Below are positions 1 to 5,085 of a DNA stretch of 5,085 nt, in pieces. Below the pieces are notes generated by a model that had not been told where the DNA came from, searched no databases, and saw nothing but the letters and a program-made list of their open reading frames with translations. Origin of the DNA: an uncultured Aquimarina sp. (GTDB lineage Bacteria; Bacteroidota; Bacteroidia; Flavobacteriales; Flavobacteriaceae); contig CALGNG010000402.1 of the NCBI GenBank assembly GCA_937958735.1, positions 1 through 5,085 of the forward strand. The letters are read 5' to 3'. How positions within the stretch are numbered: the stretch's first letter is position 1; the number at the start of each line of letters is the position of its first letter. Position numbers and translations under genes: made by a program.

Positions 1-263
1 GTACCCATTGTTTTATCTATGTTTTTGACCTAACAAGGGTAGAAACCTACAAGAATATTAATGCACAGCTAGAATATTTAAGAGAAAAATTTCCTCAAAC
101 TCCAATAAAAGTGGTCGGAAATAAATTAGATGCTGTAAATATCCAAAACGTAAAAAATAGTCTAGAAGAATTTAATGTAGAATGTAATTTTCTTACAAGT
201 GCTAAAAAAGGAGATAAAGTTGAAGAGCTATTTGTAGAAATAGCAGTGGATTTAACTAATTAA
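1..263 (+). CDS. Ras/Rab-like small GTPase, C-terminal part (5' end outside window)
   Basis: The reading frame (codons from position 3, stop TAA at 261-263) is open from the left edge and gives 86 residues of a P-loop small GTPase. The visible part starts in the strand before G4 (FIYVFDLT), includes a helix (YKNINAQLEYLREKF), then the guanine-specificity G4 motif VVGNKLD and the G5 motif TSAKKGDKVEELF, and ends soon after. G1 (P-loop), switch I and switch II lie upstream and cannot be checked. The arrangement is like eukaryotic Rab/Ras proteins and their bacterial relatives rather than Era/Obg-type GTPases. There is no C-terminal prenylation-type Cys, so it is probably cytosolic. Its stop lies 8 nt before the kinase gene, so the two are probably co-transcribed and may act in one pathway (inference). 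The family call is confident; partner and pathway are unknown. Confidence 0.85.
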   Translation, partial: THCFIYVFDLTRVETYKNINAQLEYLREKFPQTPIKVVGNKLDAVNIQNVKNSLEEFNVECNFLTSAKKGDKVEELFVEIAVDLTN

Positions 264-271
264 TACAAGGT

Positions 272-1804
272 ATGGCAAATAAGGTAAGTGGTCAAAAACG
301 ATTTTTAAACAAAATACAGCTTGTAACAGTAGATTTGTCTGGACAAATAAAGTTTTCGGATGCTAATTTATTTCCCAGTTGGAAAGAAGAGGCCTCTATT
401 TTTGAATGCCATCCTTTTTTTGATATAATACAATCTTTAAAAGATGCAGTTACCCCTACGGAAAACGAATTTAGTTTCCCCTGTGTACATTTGTCGGAAG
501 AAGGAGAAGAGGAAATAATATGTGATATAAATATTACTTTTGAATTAGCGGAAACACATATTATTATATTTGATTATAGCGATGCTTATTTCGAACTTAA
601 TAAAATATCTCAACAACGTAACGATTCGGCAATTAAAGCACAAGAATTAGAATTTTCTAACAAGTTACTAGTAGAAAAAGAAAAATTTAAGAACAACTTT
701 ATTGCCAATGTAAATCACGAATTAACAGCACCCTTAACTTCCATAAAGGGCTTTATCGATTTGCTAGAAAAAACAGAACTGGATTACGAGCAAGAAGAAC
801 TTACTAAAATTATTAAAAATGAAGCCTCCCATTTACAGGGCATTTTTAGTGATATGTTAGATGTTTCTAACATAGAATCGGGAGAATTTAAGTTAAATAA
901 AGAGGTTTTTAATCTTTTTGATCTAATTAAATCTATAGAAGAATCTTTTTGTATTGTTTTAAAAGAAGATATTATAGACTTTAAAGTTACTATAGATAAA
1001 AAAATAAACCCATTAATACATGCAGATAAGACAAGGGTTTACCAAATAATAACCAACCTTTTAAATAATGCAATTAAATACTCGGAAGAAGGAGAGATTC
1101 ATCTAAGTATTACTAAAATCTCTGGTAAGAACAGAAAGCAAGAACTAGAGATTAAGGTTTCCGATACAGGAATTGGTATTTCTAAAGAAGATCAACAAAA
1201 AATATTTGAACCTTTTTTACAAGTAAACCAAATGTTTAAAGGCACAGGGTTGGGGCTTCATATAACCAGAAATTTGGTGCACCTTATGGAGGGAACCATA
1301 GCTGTAAATAGCGAAATAAATCAAGGGACAGAGTTTAAGGTAGTTTTAGCATTGCGTAACGCTCCTAAAAGTGATGAAGAGTTATTAGAAAAAAGCTATA
1401 GTTTGCCAGAAGGTAAAAAATTTAGAATTTTAATTGTAGAAAACAGGCAGAACACCCAATATCTAATAATGAAGCAATTATTAGCCTACAAATGCTTTTT
1501 TGTAGATGTGGTAACCAATGGAGAAGACGCTTTACGGAATGTAGAAAATCGTAATTACGATTTATTAATAGTGGATATAAAGTTAAAAGGAATGACTGGT
1601 TTAGCTTTAACCAAAAAAATAAGAAACGATTATGGCGATACAGCTATAAAAGATATACCAATTGTAGGGATTTCTGGGCTACAACAATCCAATATATTAA
1701 ACATTGCCTTATCTGCAGGGATGGACTCTTTTATATCCAAACCATTTTCCGAAGAATTATTATTAAGCAAAATAAAACGCTTGTTATCTTTAAAAAAGAA
1801 ATAA
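272..1804 (+). CDS. Soluble hybrid sensor histidine kinase with C-terminal receiver domain
   Basis: This 510-residue protein has no signal peptide or membrane segment, so it should sense in the cytoplasm. Residues about 15-105 alternate short hydrophobic strands and resemble a divergent PAS-like sensor domain (inference). Residues about 107-145 form a probable coiled-coil linker. The HisKA dimerisation domain has the phospho-acceptor His149 in NVNHELTAPL. The HATPase_c domain has the N-box NLLNNAIKY (Asn266), G1 DTGIGI (Asp298) and G2 GTGLGL (324-329). The receiver domain (about 384-505) has phospho-acceptor Asp435, Ser468 and Lys490. Three features are atypical: Ala153 replaces the usual Thr/Asn after the His, the ATP lid is only eight residues between EPF and GTGLGL, and the receiver acidic pair is Glu390-Asn391. 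No output or DNA-binding domain is present, so the signal probably goes to an Hpt or a partner protein. The start is supported by AAGG at 267-270, although that site is very close to the ATG. The upstream gene is a small GTPase. Confidence 0.93.
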   Translation: MANKVSGQKRFLNKIQLVTVDLSGQIKFSDANLFPSWKEEASIFECHPFFDIIQSLKDAVTPTENEFSFPCVHLSEEGEEEIICDINITFELAETHIIIFDYSDAYFELNKISQQRNDSAIKAQELEFSNKLLVEKEKFKNNFIANVNHELTAPLTSIKGFIDLLEKTELDYEQEELTKIIKNEASHLQGIFSDMLDVSNIESGEFKLNKEVFNLFDLIKSIEESFCIVLKEDIIDFKVTIDKKINPLIHADKTRVYQIITNLLNNAIKYSEEGEIHLSITKISGKNRKQELEIKVSDTGIGISKEDQQKIFEPFLQVNQMFKGTGLGLHITRNLVHLMEGTIAVNSEINQGTEFKVVLALRNAPKSDEELLEKSYSLPEGKKFRILIVENRQNTQYLIMKQLLAYKCFFVDVVTNGEDALRNVENRNYDLLIVDIKLKGMTGLALTKKIRNDYGDTAIKDIPIVGISGLQQSNILNIALSAGMDSFISKPFSEELLLSKIKRLLSLKKK

Positions 1805-1807
1805 GGA

Positions 1808-2167
1808 ATGAAGAATGTACTTTCTGAACAAGAGCTTCATAATTTAGCAATGAATATTGTAGGAAAAGATTTGGTGGATAAAGGGTACGAGTTTTTAGCT
1901 ATAAATAGTAAATTAAAGAAAGACCCCCAATATGTAGCCCTAAAAAACAAAAAGCTACATTTTGTAATAGTACAAGCTATTTCCTATCCAGACGATCCCA
2001 ATGTTTTTGATTTAGTTTTTTTAGAAACTATTAAGCAACATGCCTTAAAATTTAAAGCCAAAACTTTTTATGCTCCTGTAGGATTAGCTAATGCTACGGA
2101 CTATAGTTTACCTGTAACTAGCGATGGCGATTATGTGGTAAATTACCCTGGAGTAAAAGAAATTTAA
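1808..2167 (+). CDS. Small cysteine-free protein of unknown function linked to apbE (NqrF-associated naming doubtful)
   Basis: This is a 119-residue soluble protein with no signal peptide and no cysteine. From memory, close relatives in Flavobacteriaceae are often labelled Na+-translocating NADH-quinone reductase subunit F. That cannot be literally right: genuine NqrF is about 400 residues with a membrane helix, a Cys-ligated 2Fe-2S domain and FAD/NADH domains, none of which is here. The sequence has an N-terminal helix (LSEQELHNLAMNIVG), a GYEFLAINSKLKKDP stretch, a hydrophobic strand (KLHFVIVQA, 49-57), a second helix (about 68-83) and a strand KTFYAPVGLAN (85-95). This order is reminiscent of small PD-(D/E)XK-fold proteins with lost active-site residues (inference). 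It starts 3 nt after the kinase stop and ends 9 nt before apbE. The linkage to apbE suggests a role in flavin transfer or Na+-NQR assembly, but nothing in the sequence proves it. Confidence 0.85.
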   Translation: MKNVLSEQELHNLAMNIVGKDLVDKGYEFLAINSKLKKDPQYVALKNKKLHFVIVQAISYPDDPNVFDLVFLETIKQHALKFKAKTFYAPVGLANATDYSLPVTSDGDYVVNYPGVKEI

Positions 2168-2176
2168 GAAATAAAG

Positions 2177-3217
2177 ATGAAAGTAATAGTTGGTTTTTTA
2201 GTCATCTTTTTTGGTGTTATTTCATGTTCTAAAACAAAAAATAATCAAAAATTAATTTCTAATAATGCACCTCCCTATTTATACAAAGAACTAGGCAATG
2301 CTTTAGGAACCACATATAATATTTTATATTTTTCTGATAAAAAAATAACTAAAATAGAGAATAGTTTAGACAGCCTTTTTCTTAAAGTAAATAGATCTAT
2401 GAGTACCTATTTACCAAATTCCGATATTTCTAAAATTAATAACGGCGATACCACTGTTGTGGTAGACCAAATGTTTAAAGATGTTTTTAAAATATCAAAA
2501 CAGATTAACAAAAATACAAGCGGGTATTTTGATCCTACAGTAGGAAAACTAGTAAGCGGGTGGGGTTTTGGATCCGAAAAATTAAAACTAAAAATGAATC
2601 CTAAAACAGTAGACTCCTTAATGCAGTATGTAGGTTTCTCTAAATTAGCCCTTACAGCCCAATCTACCATTAAAAAGCAACATCCCAATATAGTACTAGA
2701 TTTTAATGCCGTAGCAAAAGGCTATTGTATAGATAGGATTGCCGCTTTTTTTAATGCAAAAAAGATTAATAACTATTTAATAGAACTAGGAGGGGAGTTA
2801 GTTGCTAAAGGCAAACACCTTCAGAAAAAAACCTCTTGGACTGTAGGGATAGACGACCCTAATCAAACAGAAAAAAGAACCCTAATAGCCACTTTAAGTC
2901 TTAATAATAAGGCTATGGCCACATCTGGTAACTATAGAAAGTTTAGAGTAGACTCCATTACAGGGAAAAAATATGTACATACCATAAATGCATTAACAGG
3001 TTATACCCAAGTATCCAATATTTTAAGCGTATCGGTACTAGCTAATAATTGTGCCATTGCAGATGCCTATGCCACAGCTTTTATGGCAATGCCATTAGAG
3101 TTATCCCAAAAAATACTTGCAAGTAACAAAGATTTAGAGGCTTATATTTTATATAGCACCACTAACAATAATATTAATTCTTATAAAACCGAAGGATTTA
3201 AAAAGGTTTTAAAGTAA
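2177..3217 (+). CDS. apbE: FAD:protein FMN transferase (ApbE family lipoprotein)
   Basis: ApbE cleaves FAD and attaches FMN through a phosphoester bond to Thr/Ser of target proteins, classically NqrB and NqrC of the Na+-translocating NADH:quinone reductase and related RnfG/RnfD-type proteins. The 346-residue length is normal for the family. Residues 1-17 form a lipoprotein signal (hydrophobic run, lipobox VISC, lipidated Cys17), placing it outside the cytoplasmic membrane where the targets' FMN sites lie. Family motifs appear in order: SGYFDPTVGKLVSGWGFG (115-132), LDFNAVAKGYCID (174-186), YLIELGGELVAKG (200-212), WTVGIDDP (221-228), ATSGNYRKF (248-256), HTINALTG (268-275) and AIADAYATA (293-301), with Asp296 and Thr300 as the likely Mg2+ ligands. 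The HTINALTG motif has Ala272 where most relatives carry Pro. The gene follows the 119-residue protein by 9 nt and is the last gene of the tight run. No target genes are in the window. Confidence 0.95.
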   Translation: MKVIVGFLVIFFGVISCSKTKNNQKLISNNAPPYLYKELGNALGTTYNILYFSDKKITKIENSLDSLFLKVNRSMSTYLPNSDISKINNGDTTVVVDQMFKDVFKISKQINKNTSGYFDPTVGKLVSGWGFGSEKLKLKMNPKTVDSLMQYVGFSKLALTAQSTIKKQHPNIVLDFNAVAKGYCIDRIAAFFNAKKINNYLIELGGELVAKGKHLQKKTSWTVGIDDPNQTEKRTLIATLSLNNKAMATSGNYRKFRVDSITGKKYVHTINALTGYTQVSNILSVSVLANNCAIADAYATAFMAMPLELSQKILASNKDLEAYILYSTTNNNINSYKTEGFKKVLK

Positions 3218-3322
3218 CATTTTTAGAATCTCTGGACATTTATAGCATTTAGAAGCTTCAACACAAAAAAAGTTTAGATATAAATGCTTATTTTTACGCC
3301 CAAAATAAATAATAAAAAAAGC
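3218..3322 (+). promoter_or_regulatory. apbE-fbaA intergenic region, presumed fbaA promoter and leader
   Basis: This 105-nt non-coding gap is much longer than the gaps between the upstream genes and probably contains the fbaA promoter (inference). The best match to the Bacteroidota -7 element TAnnTTTG is TATTTTTA at 3289-3296, which lacks the final G and has no TTG about 20 nt upstream, so the promoter call is weak. The region also holds an 8-bp inverted repeat, AGCATTTA (3244-3251) and TAAATGCT (3281-3288), enclosing the palindrome GAAGCTTC (3252-3259). No T-tract terminator for apbE is visible. No clear Shine-Dalgarno site precedes the aldolase start; the A-rich stretch AATAAAAAAA at 3311-3320 is typical of leaders in this phylum. 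Confidence 0.35.
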
Positions 3323-4390
3323 ATGAGTCACAATATTAAGCCAGGAGTAGTAACTGGAGACGACGTACAAGCATTATTTAACTATGCTAAAGAAAAAGGC
3401 TTCGCAATGCCTGCAGTAAATGTAATAGGTTCTAATACGATCAATGCTGTTTTAGAAACTGCTGCAGAATTAAATGCGCCTGTATTTATTCAGTTCTCAA
3501 ATGGTGGAGCTCAGTTTAATGCTGGAAAAGGACTTTCTAACGAAGGGCAAAAAGCAGCAATCGCTGGAGCAATCACTGGAGCAAAGCACGTACACCTAAT
3601 GGCAGAAGCTTATGGAGTACCTGTAGTAATGCATACAGACCATTGTGCAAAAAAATTATTACCTTGGATAGACGGCCTTTTGGATGCTGGTGAAGAGTTT
3701 TTTAAGCAAACAGGTAAGCCATTATACTCTTCTCATATGATTGATCTTTCTGAAGAGCCAATCGAAGAAAATATAGAAATCTGTAAACAATACCTAGCTC
3801 GTATGAGTAAAATGGGTATGACTTTAGAAATCGAATTAGGAATTACTGGTGGAGAAGAAGATGGTGTAGATAACTCGGATGTAGATGTATCTAAACTATA
3901 CACGCAACCAGAAGAAGTAGATTATGCTTATACAGAATTAAGTAAAATAAGCGATAAATTTACTATTGCTGCTGCTTTTGGAAACGTACACGGTGTATAC
4001 AAGCCAGGTAACGTAAAATTAACGCCAAAGATTTTATTAAACTCTCAAGAGTTTGTTACTAAAAAGCACGGTTTAGAAAAAAATAGTATCGATTTTGTAT
4101 TCCACGGTGGATCGGGTTCTACAGTAGAAGAAATAAGAGAAGCTATTGGTTACGGTGTAGTAAAAATGAATATCGATACCGATTTACAATTTGCATTTTG
4201 CGACGGTATTCGCGATTACATGGTAGATAACGAAGCTTATTTGAAAACTCAAATAGGAAACCCAGACGGAGCATCGGAGCCTAATAAAAAGCATTACGAT
4301 CCTCGTAAATGGTTACGCGAAGGAGAAAAAACTTTTGTAACTCGCTTAAAGAAAGCTTTCGAAGATTTAAACAATGTAAATACTTTATAG
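3323..4390 (+). CDS. fbaA: Class II fructose-bisphosphate aldolase
   Basis: This Zn2+-dependent cytosolic enzyme reversibly splits fructose 1,6-bisphosphate into dihydroxyacetone phosphate and glyceraldehyde 3-phosphate, serving glycolysis and gluconeogenesis. The 355-residue product matches the long E. coli FbaA subtype (class IIa) along its whole length. Visible functional residues are Asp106 and His107 in HTDHCAKKLLPW, with His107 a zinc ligand; IELGITGGEEDGVDN (170-184) with Glu171 and the catalytic-loop Glu179; zinc ligands His223 (NVHGVYKPGN) and His261 (FHGGSGST); NIDTD (283-287) for substrate; and Arg328 in DPRKW, which reaches the neighbouring subunit's phosphate. An in-frame ATG at 3284 would add 13 residues (MLIFTPKINNKKS). 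I chose 3323 because MSHNIKPGVVTGDDVQ lines up with the family N-terminus. Arg is mostly CGT/CGC here (5 of 6 codons), unlike the upstream genes, which suggests high expression. A strong hairpin follows the stop. Confidence 0.97.
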   Translation: MSHNIKPGVVTGDDVQALFNYAKEKGFAMPAVNVIGSNTINAVLETAAELNAPVFIQFSNGGAQFNAGKGLSNEGQKAAIAGAITGAKHVHLMAEAYGVPVVMHTDHCAKKLLPWIDGLLDAGEEFFKQTGKPLYSSHMIDLSEEPIEENIEICKQYLARMSKMGMTLEIELGITGGEEDGVDNSDVDVSKLYTQPEEVDYAYTELSKISDKFTIAAAFGNVHGVYKPGNVKLTPKILLNSQEFVTKKHGLEKNSIDFVFHGGSGSTVEEIREAIGYGVVKMNIDTDLQFAFCDGIRDYMVDNEAYLKTQIGNPDGASEPNKKHYDPRKWLREGEKTFVTRLKKAFEDLNNVNTL

Positions 4391-4418
4391 TACATTTACT
4401 ATATTAGTAAACATATAT

Positions 4419-4475
4419 AAATGTCAGATAAGTTGTTGTTTCTATAAAGAAAACATCAATTTATCTGACATTTTT
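4419..4475 (+). terminator. Long hairpin plus T-tract, probable fbaA terminator
   Basis: AAATGTCAGATAA (4419-4431) is perfectly complementary to TTATCTGACATTT (4461-4473). The stem continues inward through GTTG (4432-4435) with CAAT (4457-4460), using one G-T wobble, to give 17 pairs. After a T-T mismatch, TG (4437-4438) pairs with CA (4454-4455), A4453 is bulged, and TTTCT (4439-4443) pairs with AGAAA (4448-4452), closing an ATAA tetraloop. A run of five T ends at 4475. The position 28 nt after the aldolase stop and the terminal T-tract fit an intrinsic terminator. The stem is long and AT-rich, so mRNA 3'-end protection or partial readthrough into accD is also possible. Confidence 0.75.
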
Positions 4476-4508
4476 CACCTAACAAGATTATTTTAAAACT
4501 GCTATACT

Positions 4509-5085
4509 ATGGCTTGGTTTAAAAGAACAGAAAAAGGAATTCAAACTCCTACAGAAGAAAAAAAAGACGTCCCTAAAGGTTTGTGGTACAAATCCCCTAC
4601 AGGTAAAGTGGTAGAGGCTAAAGAACTCGAAAAAAACTTTTATGTAAGTCCAGAGGACGATTATCATGTTAAAATAGGAAGTAAAGAATACTTTGAAATC
4701 CTTTTTGACGATAATAAGTTTAAAGAATTGGATAAGAATATGACTTCTAAAGATCCTTTAAAATTCGAGGATACCAAGAAATATTCGGACCGATTAAAGC
4801 AAGCCCAGTCCAAAACAAAACTTAAAGATGCCGTACGTACTGCCGTAGGTAAATCTAAAGGAAACAATCTAGTAGTAGCTTGTATGGATTTTGCCTTTAT
4901 TGGCGGATCTATGGGGAGTGTAATGGGAGAAAAAATAGCAAGAGCTGTAGATTATGCCATTGCTAACAATTTGCCTATTATGATTATTTCTAAGTCTGGA
5001 GGTGCTCGTATGATGGAAGCAGCCCACTCTTTAATGCAAATGGCTAAAGTATCGGCTAAATTAAGTTTACTATCCAGAAAAGGCT
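4509..5085 (+). CDS. accD: Acetyl-CoA carboxylase carboxyltransferase subunit beta (3' end outside window)
   Basis: AccD pairs with AccA to move the carboxyl group from carboxybiotin to acetyl-CoA, making malonyl-CoA for fatty-acid synthesis in the cytosol. The frame gives 192 complete codons and is open at the right edge; roughly the last third is missing against a usual length near 285-305. The N-terminus MAWFKR...[25 protein letters not shown] aligns with the AccD zinc-ribbon region, but all four expected Cys are absent: the positions fall at Ser29, about Thr31, Ser47 and Asp50. The crotonase-like core is intact, with [15 protein letters not shown] (82-96), [21 protein letters not shown] (126-146) and the glycine-rich [12 protein letters not shown] (160-171). 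The ATG at 4509 is chosen because MAWFKR is the family start; no Shine-Dalgarno site precedes it. It lies 33 nt after the hairpin T-tract, which leaves little room for its own promoter, so it may depend on readthrough from fbaA (inference). Confidence 0.95.
   Translation, partial: MAWFKRTEKGIQTPTEEKKDVPKGLWYKSPTGKVVEAKELEKNFYVSPEDDYHVKIGSKEYFEILFDDNKFKELDKNMTSKDPLKFEDTKKYSDRLKQAQSKTKLKDAVRTAVGKSKGNNLVVACMDFAFIGGSMGSVMGEKIARAVDYAIANNLPIMIISKSGGARMMEAAHSLMQMAKVSAKLSLLSRKG

Noticed and set aside
1808..2167. Literal assignment of the 119-residue protein as NqrF
   Set aside because: It has no cysteine for a 2Fe-2S centre, no FAD or NADH binding motif and no membrane helix, and is about a quarter of the required length.
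1227..2480. 15-nt direct repeat ACCAAATGTTTAAAG at 1227-1241 (kinase) and 2466-2480 (apbE)
   Set aside because: Both copies encode QMFK within unrelated proteins in AT-rich DNA, with no flanking similarity; most likely coincidence.
2407..2688. 93-codon open frame on the - strand inside apbE
   Set aside because: It is fully antisense to a well-supported ApbE gene, its product has no recognisable domain, and it has no spacing or context of its own.
3289..3296. TATTTTTA as a firm -7 promoter element for fbaA
   Set aside because: The last base differs from TAnnTTTG and no TTG is found at the expected upstream spacing, so it is kept only as a weak candidate.
3284..3322. Upstream in-frame ATG as the aldolase start
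   Set aside because: The extra 13 residues do not match the family, while MSHNIKPG at 3323 aligns with the conserved N-terminus.
4664..4867. 67-codon open frame on the - strand inside accD
   Set aside because: It is antisense to the conserved AccD coding sequence with no family resemblance; a shadow frame.

Overview
This AT-rich window looks like chromosomal DNA from a member of the Flavobacteriaceae (Bacteroidota). The evidence is the protein sequences (an E. coli-type class II aldolase, an AccD starting MAWFKR, a cysteine-free 119-residue protein beside a lipoprotein ApbE), the very tight gene packing and the near absence of strong Shine-Dalgarno sites. All recognisable genes lie on the + strand. 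I see no tRNA, rRNA, CRISPR array, insertion sequence or phage-like gene.

Positions 1-3217 hold a run of four genes separated by 8, 3 and 9 nt, almost certainly one transcript. They are the C-terminal part of a Ras/Rab-like small GTPase (1-263), a soluble hybrid histidine kinase with a C-terminal receiver domain (272-1804), a 119-residue protein often tied by name to NqrF but with none of its cofactor motifs (1808-2167), and a lipoprotein ApbE, FAD:protein FMN transferase (2177-3217). The first two look like a cytoplasmic signalling pair. The last two look like a flavin-transfer pair connected with the Na+-translocating NADH:quinone reductase (Na+-NQR) or other flavinylated envelope proteins. 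No nqr structural genes are in the window.

Positions 3218-3322 are a 105-nt non-coding gap that should hold the promoter and leader of the next gene but shows no convincing consensus promoter. Then comes a class II fructose-bisphosphate aldolase (3323-4390) with all catalytic residues. It is followed by a long imperfect hairpin with a T-tract (4419-4475), probably a terminator. The window ends inside accD (4509-5085, open at the right edge), the acetyl-CoA carboxylase carboxyltransferase beta subunit, giving a central-metabolism block of glycolysis/gluconeogenesis and fatty-acid synthesis.

Most of the window is ordinary. The points most worth a second look are the kinase's atypical catalytic motifs (H-box lacking the phosphatase Thr, short ATP lid, receiver acidic pair E-N instead of E/D-D), the 119-residue protein whose layout resembles a degenerate YraN-type nuclease fold, the loss of all four zinc-ribbon cysteines in AccD, and the 55-nt hairpin between fbaA and accD.
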